Shown here: positions 1 to 7,258 of the stretch, one piece after another
How positions within the stretch are numbered: position 1 is the stretch's first letter
How the letters are laid out: each line of letters opens with the position of its first letter
Origin: Colivivens sp964537205
GTDB lineage: Bacteria > Bacteroidota > Bacteroidia > Bacteroidales > Bacteroidaceae
Assembly (NCBI GenBank): GCA_964537205.1
Contig: CAZHZH010000021.1
Span: forward strand, 1 to 34,241
DNA length: 34,241 nt
Direction of reading: 5' to 3'
The notes under the pieces: model-generated
Seen by the model: the letters and a program-made list of their open reading frames with translations, nothing else
Told to the model about the DNA's origin: nothing
The model's database searches: none
Translations under genes and position numbers: made by a program

Positions 1-138
1 CTCTTTCGCATTGCTAAACTTTACGCCTACCCACACTAAATAGCTACTGAGCCGATACTCCTGATTTGATTATCCCGCCTTATAATGTGCTGTCAAATTT
101 CAACAGCGATGCCAGGGCGAAGACTGTCGTTGTGATTT

Positions 139-435
139 CTAATCAAGGCTCACTTCCATGCCTGTTGTGGAATCCGTGTCGTCGTCTTGCCGTTTTGCTA
201 CTTCAATGGCGTTTTTAAAGGCAGTGGCGAATTTGTCAAAGTCTTCTTTGTATAAAAAGATTTTATGCCTCTCAAACGCAATTGTGGCAGACGGGTCGCC
301 ATTTGTCGCCAATCTTTTGCTCTCTGTGATGGTAATATACTTATCACCCTTGCGATTTTGTTTCACATCAAAGTAGTAGGTTCTTTTTCCAGCCTTTACA
401 CTCTCTGTGTATAGCTCTTCTTGGTCTGTATTCAT
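139..435 (-). CDS. DUF3276 / PUR-alpha-like nucleic-acid-binding protein
   Basis: Encodes about 98 residues resembling the Bacteroidetes DUF3276 family, whose fold is related to the eukaryotic PUR-alpha repeat that binds single-stranded DNA or RNA. The stretch from TYYFDVKQNRKGDKYITI to the FERHKIFLYKEDF segment matches the strand-strand-strand-helix layout of one PUR repeat. The acidic tail (DDDTDSTTG) is probably disordered. The frame is open up to 543, but the upstream residues are lysine-rich and unlike the family. I therefore place the start at the ATG at 435; an ATG at 441 is an alternative adding two residues. It is divergent from nusB. The cellular role in this lineage is not known to me. 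Confidence 0.8.
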   Translation of the reverse strand: MNTDQEELYTESVKAGKRTYYFDVKQNRKGDKYITITESKRLATNGDPSATIAFERHKIFLYKEDFDKFATAFKNAIEVAKRQDDDTDSTTGMEVSLD

Positions 436-529
436 AATCATCTCGTTAGTTTCGTGAGTTTGACAATTAATTATAATGCAAAATTGTCTTTTTTTTTTTA
501 TACGAGCAAGATTTATTCGGGATTTTTTA

Positions 530-537
530 TAAATTTG
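530..537 (+). promoter_or_regulatory. Putative -7 element for the nusB operon
   Basis: TAAATTTG fits the Bacteroidetes -7 consensus TAnnTTTG. No clear TTTG lies 19-21 bp upstream, so the -33 element is weak. The predicted start of transcription is near 544, giving a leader of about 25 nt before nusB. Confidence 0.5.
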
Positions 538-568
538 CATCACAAAATAAAAAAGATAGTTCTTTGTT

Positions 569-1495
569 ATGATAAATCGAGCGTTGATAAGACTAAAAAT
601 AGTACAGCTATTATATGCGTACTATCAAAAAGGTGAGCAGAACGAGAAAGGCGTGTTGAAGGAATTGCAGTTAAGTCTAACGAAAGCGTATGATTTGTAC
701 AACTATTTGCTTCTATTGATGGTTGACATTACACGGATTGCTGACGAGATAATCAATGAGCAGATCGAACGCAATAGGGTGGCGCATATTGACACTATTG
801 TGAGCCGGCGTTTCGTTGACAATAAGTTTATCTCGCAACTTGCGTCAAATACTCAGTTGATGAGTTACGTGGAATCACAAAAGCTTAGCTGGGCAGATGA
901 TAGAAAACTGCTTAGGAAACTATACGCAGACATTACAGAGTCAGTATTCTATGCTGAATATATGATGAAAGGCTCTGCTGACTATACAGATGATCGTAAT
1001 ATATGGAGAAAGATATACAAGAACATTATTATGAAGTCTGAGGAAATTGATGATAGTTTGGAAGGCAAGAGTATATATTGGAATGATGACAAGGAGATTG
1101 TTGACACATTCGTGTTGAAGACAATCAAGTTGTTTGATGAGGCATTAGGCCCCGACCAGCCTCTCATGCCTAAATTCCGTGATGAGGGTGATCAGGATTT
1201 TGCGGTTACGTTATTGAAGAAGGCAGTTGAGAACGCTGACTACTATCAATCATTGATAAGCGGGAACGCGCGCAATTGGGACTATAGCCGCCTTGCGATG
1301 ACCGACAAGATAATAATGCAGATAGCGTTTGCGGAAATGTTGACCTTTCCCGACATCCCTGTTTCAGTGACTATAAACGAATATGTGGAACTGTCTAAAT
1401 TCTATAGTACTCCAAAGAGTTATATGTATATAAACGGCATACTTGATAATGTCGCCAAGCAATTAAAGAAAGAACATAAATTATTTAAGAAATAG
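569..1495 (+). CDS. nusB: Transcription antitermination factor NusB
   Basis: 308 residues. The C-terminal 120 or so match the NusB RNA-binding helical domain: NWDYSRLAMTDKIIMQIAFAE, then FPDIPVSVTINEYVELSKFYSTPKSYMYINGILD, the conserved surface that contacts boxA RNA and NusE. NusB with NusE (S10) nucleates antitermination complexes on rRNA operons. The protein is about twice the length of E. coli NusB. The extra N-terminal helical region (roughly residues 1-180) is usual for Bacteroidetes NusB. The ATG at 569 follows the predicted promoter closely. It is first in a tight operon with yajC 19 nt downstream, then the YbbR protein and coaE. Confidence 0.93.
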   Translation: MINRALIRLKIVQLLYAYYQKGEQNEKGVLKELQLSLTKAYDLYNYLLLLMVDITRIADEIINEQIERNRVAHIDTIVSRRFVDNKFISQLASNTQLMSYVESQKLSWADDRKLLRKLYADITESVFYAEYMMKGSADYTDDRNIWRKIYKNIIMKSEEIDDSLEGKSIYWNDDKEIVDTFVLKTIKLFDEALGPDQPLMPKFRDEGDQDFAVTLLKKAVENADYYQSLISGNARNWDYSRLAMTDKIIMQIAFAEMLTFPDIPVSVTINEYVELSKFYSTPKSYMYINGILDNVAKQLKKEHKLFKK

Positions 1496-1514
1496 AAATA
1501 AATACGTTTAAATT

Positions 1515-1856
1515 ATGAATCTGGTTTTATTGGATGCAGCCGCAAGTTCTGCAGGAAAAGGCACTCCTACTGGAGGAGGCTTTGATTACACTATGATTAT
1601 TATGTTGGTGCTTCTGTTTGCAATCATGTACTTCTTTATGATTCGCCCTCAACAGAAGAAACAAAAGGAAATCCAAAAGTTCCGCAACGCCCTTGAAGTC
1701 GGCTCGAAAGTCGTTACAGCCGGTGGAGTTTATGGCGTCGTTAAGTCGATTGACAATGCCAGCGGAATACTTAATCTTGAAATTGGCAAGGGGGTCAACA
1801 TACAAATTGACCGCAACTATGTGTTCGCTGATCCTAATCAGGCTGTTCAGAAGTAG
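1515..1856 (+). CDS. yajC: Preprotein translocase subunit YajC
   Basis: 113 residues with one transmembrane segment at about 24-44 (YTMIIMLVLLFAIMYFFMI) followed at once by the family hallmark RPQQKKQKEIQKFRNAL and then GSKVVTAGGVYGVVKSID. YajC is the small inner-membrane partner of SecDF and YidC in the Sec holotranslocon. Length and topology are normal for the family. It lies 19 nt after nusB and 37 nt before the YbbR gene, so it is probably cotranscribed with both. SecDF is not in the window. Confidence 0.93.
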   Translation: MNLVLLDAAASSAGKGTPTGGGFDYTMIIMLVLLFAIMYFFMIRPQQKKQKEIQKFRNALEVGSKVVTAGGVYGVVKSIDNASGILNLEIGKGVNIQIDRNYVFADPNQAVQK

Positions 1857-1893
1857 TGGTAGTTTATAAGGTTTGCACTTGGTTCGTAACTGA

Positions 1894-2901
1894 ATGGAAT
1901 CGGGGATTGGAATACTGATTCAAAGAGTTGGGGCTTGGTTAAAGAAACTAATATCTCGCTTCCGCATCTTCAAGGTAAACAAGGATATCCTTTTGTTCAC
2001 CGTGTTCTTGTTGGTGGCTATCGTGTTTTGGTTCTCCCAATCATTCAAGGATCGTACGACAGTCAATGTGGAGTACCAACTCCACTTGATAAATGTCCCC
2101 AAGAACGTGATTTTTACTTCCGACGTACCTTCGACTGTTACGGTGACACTATCAGGCAAGGGATTTTCGATACTGCAATATGTGATGGACAATACAAGCA
2201 AGGTCCTAAATGTCGACTACTCTGATATGTCTAAAATGGGCGGCGTACTCACAATTGACAGTTACATTTGGAAGAAGTTACTTGCAAGGGAGCTTCCGAG
2301 TGGGATAACTTACTCGACGATAACCCCGTCAATGGTGGAAATTTACTATTCCATGGGAGAGCACCGGCAAGTGCCAGTCGTTTTCAGCGGCAAGGTTCGC
2401 ACGTCAAACCAATATATACTTTGTGGGTTGGAATTGCGTCCGCAGTATGTCGACATCTATGCGCCATCACCTCAGTACGACACGATTACCGCTGTTTACA
2501 CAGAACACACGGTATACCATGATGTTGAGGATACTATTGACGTCCATTTAGCTTTGAAGAAGATAAAGGGAGTGAAGATGGTTCCCGACTCTGTGGATGT
2601 AAGGGCGTGTGTGGACTTGTTCACAAGTAAGACCATCAAGGTGCCGGTTTATTGCGAGAATATACCTCAAAACAAGATCTTGCGCACTTTCCCTCTAATG
2701 GTTGATGTGTCGTTCCGGGTAAGTGCGACGATGTTTAATGGAATTTCATCCGACGACTTTCTCGTTGTAGTTGACTTCAACAAGATCAAGCCGGGAGACA
2801 GCAAGTGTAAACTTATACTTCGCGAGTTGCCCGAAGGCATTTATGATGTCAGGGTGAGTCCTGAAAGTGTAGATTATGTAATAGAACAACAAGGAGATTG
2901 A
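1894..2901 (+). CDS. YbbR-like domain protein, membrane anchored
   Basis: 335 residues. A short cytoplasmic start is followed by one transmembrane helix (about residues 32-48, ILLFTVFLLVAIVFWFS), and the rest is extracytoplasmic beta-rich sequence with YbbR-like repeats, seen in VPKNVIFTSDVPSTVTVTL and again in VYAPSPQYD-like segments. In Firmicutes, YbbR (CdaR) proteins regulate the diadenylate cyclase CdaA. No cyclase gene lies next to this one, so that role cannot be assumed. The gene sits between yajC and coaE, an order common in Bacteroidales. The coaE ATG starts 3 nt after its stop, indicating one operon. Confidence 0.8.
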   Translation: MESGIGILIQRVGAWLKKLISRFRIFKVNKDILLFTVFLLVAIVFWFSQSFKDRTTVNVEYQLHLINVPKNVIFTSDVPSTVTVTLSGKGFSILQYVMDNTSKVLNVDYSDMSKMGGVLTIDSYIWKKLLARELPSGITYSTITPSMVEIYYSMGEHRQVPVVFSGKVRTSNQYILCGLELRPQYVDIYAPSPQYDTITAVYTEHTVYHDVEDTIDVHLALKKIKGVKMVPDSVDVRACVDLFTSKTIKVPVYCENIPQNKILRTFPLMVDVSFRVSATMFNGISSDDFLVVVDFNKIKPGDSKCKLILRELPEGIYDVRVSPESVDYVIEQQGD

Positions 2902-2904
2902 ATT

Positions 2905-3480
2905 ATGATAATAGGAATAACAGGAGGAATGGGTTGTGGCAAGACATATGTCTCAAACATTCTAAAGAAACAGGGTTTTCCAGTATATAGCTGTGACGAC
3001 CGCGCAAAAATGATAATGAAAGATGATCCGGATGTGAAGGCGGCATTGATCGAATTAGTCGGTAATGACGCATATACGGATCAGGGCGAACTCAACAAGT
3101 CTGTCATTTCAACCTATCTGTACGATAACAAGGATAATCGTGAGAAGATTAATGCTATTGTACACCCAAAGGTGAAATCCGACTTCCTTATGTGGAGTCA
3201 ATTGCAAGATTCGGACGTCATCTTCATGGAGAGCGCAATACTTTTTGAGTCTGGATTTGCTGATATGGTCGACAAGGTGTTGTATGTCTATGCTTCAGAT
3301 GATGTGCGTATCCACAGGATTATTAAACGTGACAAAATGAACCGCATGGAAGTAACGCGCCGTATCAAGGCGCAGATGCCGGAAGCTGTCAAGATGAAGT
3401 TGTCAGATTTCTGCATCATTAACAACGGCAATTCTGGGTACAGCAATATTTTGAAACAACTGCAAAACATACAGATATAA
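2905..3480 (+). CDS. coaE: Dephospho-CoA kinase
   Basis: 191 residues, normal for the family. It opens with the Walker A loop GITGGMGCGKT (residues 4-14), followed by the substrate-site segment GFPVYSCDDRAK and the NAIVHPKVKSDF motif typical of CoaE. The lid and C-terminal part (IHRIIKRDKMNRMEVTRRIKAQM) carries the arginines that close over ATP. It phosphorylates the 3'-hydroxyl of dephospho-CoA, the last step of coenzyme A synthesis. It follows the YbbR gene by 3 nt and precedes the DUF5606 gene by about 25 nt. Confidence 0.95.
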   Translation: MIIGITGGMGCGKTYVSNILKKQGFPVYSCDDRAKMIMKDDPDVKAALIELVGNDAYTDQGELNKSVISTYLYDNKDNREKINAIVHPKVKSDFLMWSQLQDSDVIFMESAILFESGFADMVDKVLYVYASDDVRIHRIIKRDKMNRMEVTRRIKAQMPEAVKMKLSDFCIINNGNSGYSNILKQLQNIQI

Positions 3481-3505
3481 TTTATTTCAAAACGATAAGT
3501 TGATT

Positions 3506-3973
3506 ATGATGAAGGAAATTTTGGCAATCTCTGGCAAGCCCGGACTTTACAAGCTTGTCAGTAAGGCGACGAACATGCTGATTGTGGAGTCTCTTGATGA
3601 GAAAAAGAAACGTATGCCTGCGCATGCGACGGACAAAATTGTATCAATCGCAAATATATCTATTTATACTGATGACGGACAAGATACTGCTTTGCCTAAT
3701 GTCTTTGAATCAATAAAGAAAGAATATGATGGCAAGGTTGTTGATATTAATCATAAGAATGCCGACAAGGATGTTGTCGTTGGCTTTTTTAAAAAGATCC
3801 TGCCAAATTATGATGTTGACAGAGTGCATGTCAGTGATATGCGCAAGGTAATTGCCTGGTATAATATTCTCGTCAAGGCGGGTGTGACAGAATTCGTCGA
3901 GGATGATAAAGAGCCGGAGGAAAAGACGGAAGATGCAAACAGCCCGTCTAAGGACATTGTTGAAGACAAGTAG
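3506..3973 (+). CDS. DUF5606-family protein
   Basis: About 155 residues beginning MMKEILAISGKPGLYKLVS, which matches the opening of DUF5606 proteins found throughout Bacteroidetes. The N-terminal 70 residues look like a small beta-barrel-like domain. The middle (FFKKILPNYDVDRVHVSDMRKVIAWYNILVKAG) is helical, and the last 25 residues are acidic and probably disordered. The reading frame could start at a TTG at 3500, but the ATG at 3506 fits relatives better; the ATG at 3509 is also possible. Function is unknown. It is the last gene before a strong terminator, so it probably ends the nusB operon. Confidence 0.75.
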   Translation: MMKEILAISGKPGLYKLVSKATNMLIVESLDEKKKRMPAHATDKIVSIANISIYTDDGQDTALPNVFESIKKEYDGKVVDINHKNADKDVVVGFFKKILPNYDVDRVHVSDMRKVIAWYNILVKAGVTEFVEDDKEPEEKTEDANSPSKDIVEDK

Positions 3974-3995
3974 AAGCTGTCCTTTTGTATAATAT

Positions 3996-4050
3996 AGAGT
4001 CTGCCATTAAAGTTTGACGTTTAACCCTCCTTTAGTGGCAGACTCTTTTT
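3996..4050 (+). terminator. Strong intrinsic terminator ending the nusB-DUF5606 operon
   Basis: A 17-bp stem pairs 3996-4012 with 4030-4046, with a single G-U wobble and a 17-nt loop, followed by a T-run at 4046-4050. It begins 22 nt after the DUF5606 stop codon. Confidence 0.85.
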
Positions 4051-4231
4051 GGGGCGCGACCAAAGAGTGAAAGGATTGTTGCGATAAACAGAAAGTTGTA
4101 TAAATGAACTACTGTGTGCGCACACAAAGGCTTTTGTTGCTCATTTAAACATTAAGTGAGTATGAAATCGTGTTCGTTTCTGAATGTAATGTGTTTTAAA
4201 TGGGAATAACATGCGAAAACATCTCAAAAGT

Positions 4232-4263
4232 TTTGGCTGGTAATTCAAAAGGATATAATTTTG
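4232..4263 (+). promoter_or_regulatory. Consensus Bacteroidetes promoter for the beta-barrel gene
   Basis: TTTG at 4232-4235, a 20-bp spacer and TAATTTTG at 4256-4263 match the -33/-7 consensus exactly. Transcription should start near 4270, leaving a leader of about 134 nt before the ATG at 4404. I see nothing else convincing in the gene-free stretch 4051-4231. Confidence 0.7.
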
Positions 4264-4403
4264 CATCGTGTTAAACAAAAGGGGATGCCGAAAACCTCAT
4301 TACAGAGTAGGCAAAACAAAAATGTTTGAATACATAATGCGTTATATATATAATAAGGTATTTGACGCAAATATGTAAGACTAATGATTAAATCTAAGAA
4401 ATT

Positions 4404-4934
4404 ATGAAGAAGATTATTCTTTCAGCTATCGTAGCACTCAGTGCAATGGCAGCAGACGCTCAAGTTTGGGCAGGTGGATCACTTGGTTTTTCTGTAACTG
4501 ATTATGATGACGCAGAGACAGAAACAGCATTTAAAATCGCTCCGGAAATAGGTTATTCATTGAACGACAAGTGGGATATAGCAGTAGCTCTTGGTTTCAG
4601 CTATGCCAGCAATTATACAGGTCTGGACGATATTGACTATCATGATTTTACTGTTGAGCCTTATGCTCGTTACACATTCGCACAATCTGGCATCGCATCA
4701 TTCTTCGTTGAAGCAGGTGGTGGTTTCGGAACAAGCAAGGTATCTCATCATGATTCAAAGAATGTATGGTATGTAGGTGTTCGTCCAGGTGTTAAGATCG
4801 CTCTTTCTGACAAGGTCGCTCTCGTTTCTAAGCTTGGTTTCTTGGGATATGAGGATCGTGAGGACGATTATAGCAGATTCGCTTTTGGAGTAGACAATAA
4901 TGATATCTCACTCGGACTTTACTTCAATTTCTAA
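4404..4934 (+). CDS. Small outer-membrane beta-barrel protein
   Basis: 176 residues. A signal peptide (MKKIILSAIVALSAMAADAQ) is cut near residue 20. The mature protein alternates polar and aromatic residues in about eight strands (for example FKIAPEIGYSLNDKWDIAVALGFSY and FTVEPYARYTFAQ). It ends in GLYFNF, the terminal phenylalanine recognised by the BAM machinery. Size and pattern fit eight-stranded OmpX/OmpW-like barrels, often annotated in Bacteroidetes as porin-family or outer membrane beta-barrel proteins. No substrate or partner can be assigned. It is monocistronic, with its own consensus promoter and terminator. Its AT-rich, highly regular codons suggest strong expression. Confidence 0.85.
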   Translation: MKKIILSAIVALSAMAADAQVWAGGSLGFSVTDYDDAETETAFKIAPEIGYSLNDKWDIAVALGFSYASNYTGLDDIDYHDFTVEPYARYTFAQSGIASFFVEAGGGFGTSKVSHHDSKNVWYVGVRPGVKIALSDKVALVSKLGFLGYEDREDDYSRFAFGVDNNDISLGLYFNF

Positions 4935-4959
4935 TTCCAGTAACGTTTGGTAAAAAATT

Positions 4960-4987
4960 AAGAGGAAGCCGCAAGGCTTCCTCTTTT
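4960..4987. terminator. Bidirectional intrinsic terminator
   Basis: An 11-bp perfect stem (4960-4970 with 4975-4985) closes on a GCAA tetraloop. The plus strand reads into CTTTTG and the minus strand into AATTTTTTACC. It can end both the beta-barrel transcript and the rplY-pth-hslR operon arriving from the other side. Confidence 0.85.
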
Positions 4988-5098
4988 GTCTCTTGTCGGT
5001 TTTCGTCATGGATCGGTGACAAAATACGGCACATGGCAGTACATGTGGTTGCGTGTGACTATTTGGCTTCGTGAATTAAGCGAAGTGTAAGTACTCGC

Positions 5099-5521
5099 TT
5101 ATTCGTTTTCGTCATTGTCATCAAAGTCGAAATCGAAGTCGCCGATAAATGTGGGATTGATGAACTCGTCCAAATCTCTGCGGTCTTTTTTGGTCGGCCT
5201 GCCTGTTCCGCGCGCCCTGTTTACAAACCCGCTTATGCGTGTCATTTCCAACAACTCGTACTGTTCCGGAGCTGTAATGTTTTCTAATACTTCAGGGATT
5301 AATTTGGCTCCGACTCTGTTTTGTATGGTTTGCTTCACTCTGAAAGTATATGTTATTGGAGGCTTTCTGACTTGTAACTCATCGCCTTCCTTTACCATGT
5401 GTGACGGCTTTAATTTAATTCCGTTCATGGTTACACGCCCGTTTTTGCATGCGTCGGTGGCGATGGATCGTGTCTTGAAAATCCGTGCGGCCCATAGCCA
5501 TTTGTCGAGTCTTGCTTCCAT
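5099..5521 (-). CDS. hslR: S4-domain RNA-binding protein, Hsp15-like
   Basis: 140 residues. The S4 domain fills residues 1-60: ARLDKWLWAARIFKTRSIATDACKNGRV followed by VKEGDELQVRKP. E. coli Hsp15 binds free 50S subunits carrying stalled peptidyl-tRNA. The tail contains GTGRPTKKDRRDLDEF, as in the E. coli protein, and ends in a very acidic run (DFDFDFDDNDENE). It lies 44 nt downstream of pth, which releases peptides from peptidyl-tRNA, so the two neighbours serve the same rescue theme. It is the last gene of the rplY-pth-hslR operon. Confidence 0.88.
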   Translation of the reverse strand: MEARLDKWLWAARIFKTRSIATDACKNGRVTMNGIKLKPSHMVKEGDELQVRKPPITYTFRVKQTIQNRVGAKLIPEVLENITAPEQYELLEMTRISGFVNRARGTGRPTKKDRRDLDEFINPTFIGDFDFDFDDNDENE

Positions 5522-5565
5522 TGTTTCTTTGTTGTTGGCTTGTTATACAAACTGATGAATATTCT

Positions 5566-6129
5566 TTATTTGTTATTATAGTTGTTCATTGCGAAAGTGA
5601 TGCCCGACAGACAAAATGCTTTTATCATTTCGCAGGCGAGATTTACGCGCTCGTCCATCTTCTCAAGGTCGCTTGGTGGAAAATGACCGAGTACATAATC
5701 AATTTGTGCGCCTTTGGGAAAATCGTTGCCTACACCAAAACGAATGCGGGCCCATTGTATAGTGTTGAGGACTGAAGCAATGTTTTTGAGCCCGTTGTGT
5801 CCTCCGTCACTACCACTTTGACGGAGTCGGAGCTTGCCAAAGGGTAGGGATATGTCATCGCAGACGACAAGCAGGTTTTCAAGTTCAATGTTCTCCTTGT
5901 TCATCCAATAACGCACTGCATTACCACTTAGGTTCATGAATGTTGAAGGTTTGAGTAAGACTAAATCCGCATTTTTCACTCGCCCTTTGCCTACAAACCC
6001 ATAACGTTTGTCTTCAAAAGAAATGTTGGATGCCTTTGCGAAGGCATCCAACACTCTGAATCCTATGTTGTGGCGGGTGCCATCGTACTCATCTCCGATG
6101 TTGCCCAAGCCTACAATCAAATATTTCAT
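5566..6129 (-). CDS. pth: Peptidyl-tRNA hydrolase
   Basis: 187 residues, usual length. All catalytic and substrate residues of bacterial Pth are visible: Asn10 and His20 (GLGNIG...TRHNIGF), the KPSTFMNLSG loop with Met65 and Asn66, the acidic pair Asp91-Asp92 (VVCDDISLPFGKLRLR), and GGHNGLKN with Asn112. It hydrolyses the ester bond of peptidyl-tRNA shed from ribosomes. It starts 17 nt after the rplY stop codon and is followed by hslR, so the three genes form one minus-strand operon. Confidence 0.96.
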   Translation of the reverse strand: MKYLIVGLGNIGDEYDGTRHNIGFRVLDAFAKASNISFEDKRYGFVGKGRVKNADLVLLKPSTFMNLSGNAVRYWMNKENIELENLLVVCDDISLPFGKLRLRQSGSDGGHNGLKNIASVLNTIQWARIRFGVGNDFPKGAQIDYVLGHFPPSDLEKMDERVNLACEMIKAFCLSGITFAMNNYNNK

Positions 6130-6146
6130 ATTCTTATATCAGACAG

Positions 6147-6767
6147 TTATTGTGCCGCTGCAGTATCTCCTGCCGCTGCTTCCTCATCGGTTGACGTACG
6201 TGCTGCACGAGTCATACGAACGTTACATACAACGACTTCCTTAGGAGTGATGATTTCGAGATTGTCGAAATGAAGCTCTTCAACTTTTATCGACTTGCCC
6301 AAGGCAAGATTTGTTATGTCTATGTTGAGTATGTCTGGAAAATTTGTATATATTGATTTTACTTTCAGCTTGCGAATGCTTGCCTGTAGTTTACCTCCGG
6401 CTTTGACTCCTTCTGCAAGTCCGTTGAGCTTGATAGGAATTTCCATTTCGATAGGTTTGTCCTCGGTTACCTGGTAGAAATCGACATGGATAGGGCGGTC
6501 GGTCACAAAATCAGTTTGAAGATCCTTAAGGATCGCTTTCACTGACTTCCCGTCAATGATAAGGTTTACAATGTATACGTTTGGTGTGTAAAGTAGTTTG
6601 GCAAGCTCTTTCATCGAAACAGTGAACGCCTTTGCTACTGGCTGGTTGTTGTCGTCTTTTTCAACACCGTAGATTACACACGGAACAAGTGCCTTGCGAC
6701 GAATGTCACGACTTGCTTTTTTGCCAAGGTCGGTACGCAACTGACCATTAAGTGAGATTTCTTTCAT
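6147..6767 (-). CDS. rplY: 50S ribosomal protein L25 (Ctc form)
   Basis: 206 residues, the long two-domain CTC/TL5 type. The N-terminal 5S-rRNA-binding domain (MKEISLNGQLRTDLGKKASRDIRRKA, then VPCVIYG) is followed by a C-terminal beta domain with VHVDFYQV-like and LAEGVKAGGKLQ segments. The tail is alanine- and glutamate-rich. It binds 5S rRNA in the large subunit. It heads the rplY-pth-hslR operon and has a predicted promoter at 6899-6906, giving a leader of about 125 nt. Confidence 0.95.
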   Translation of the reverse strand: MKEISLNGQLRTDLGKKASRDIRRKALVPCVIYGVEKDDNNQPVAKAFTVSMKELAKLLYTPNVYIVNLIIDGKSVKAILKDLQTDFVTDRPIHVDFYQVTEDKPIEMEIPIKLNGLAEGVKAGGKLQASIRKLKVKSIYTNFPDILNIDITNLALGKSIKVEELHFDNLEIITPKEVVVCNVRMTRAARTSTDEEAAAGDTAAAQ

Positions 6768-6898
6768 TTCTTTTGTTTGTTTTGTGTTACTATAAATTAA
6801 GTTCTTGTGCTTAATTCGCCATCACACGTACCAGATGTCGCTTGCCTCATTTGACGCAAATCCGCTCACTGGTGTAGAGTGTCGCTTAAAAAGCGGTG

Positions 6899-6906
6899 CA
6901 AAGTTA
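6899..6906 (-). promoter_or_regulatory. Putative -7 element for the rplY operon
   Basis: Read on the minus strand this is TAACTTTG, a full TAnnTTTG match. A TTTG lies upstream at 6922-6919, but the spacing is only 12 bp, so the -33 part is weak. Expected start of transcription is near 6892. Confidence 0.5.
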
Positions 6907-7018
6907 CTAAACTTTTTGCAAACACACGCAGTTTAAACATATTATTTTTGAAAATATGCATGTTGTGATATTGAAGAAGGGAAATATGGCGCGTGGATGA
7001 AAAAAACATGAGAAAAAT

Positions 7019-7049
7019 TTTGCTGATATTTTTATTTGCATTAAATTTG
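7019..7049 (+). promoter_or_regulatory. Consensus promoter for rho
   Basis: TTTG at 7019-7022, a 19-bp spacer and TAAATTTG at 7042-7049 match the Bacteroidetes consensus. The expected transcription start is near 7056. Confidence 0.7.
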
Positions 7050-7055
7050 CAGTGG

Positions 7056-7258
7056 ATTTAAGGATAACAACCGAAAATCTATCCCTTGAATACAGTTTTA
7101 TCATATTATTAAGTGAATGTTAGAATGAATTGGAGCAGTATGTTTACGTGCCATGTTGCGTGTGCATACTGAAGAAACGACGGAAGCCTCAATAAGATCA
7201 CACTGAGTTAATGAAGGGATGAAGGATAATAAATGAATCACAAATTATTAAACTAATA
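7056..7258 (+). promoter_or_regulatory. Long 5' leader of rho
   Basis: About 200 nt separate the predicted start of transcription from the rho ATG. No ORF of useful size and no strong intrinsic hairpin is seen. Rho autoregulates through its own leader in E. coli, so a C-rich or unstructured Rho-utilisation region here is a reasonable inference, but it is not shown by the sequence. Confidence 0.35.
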
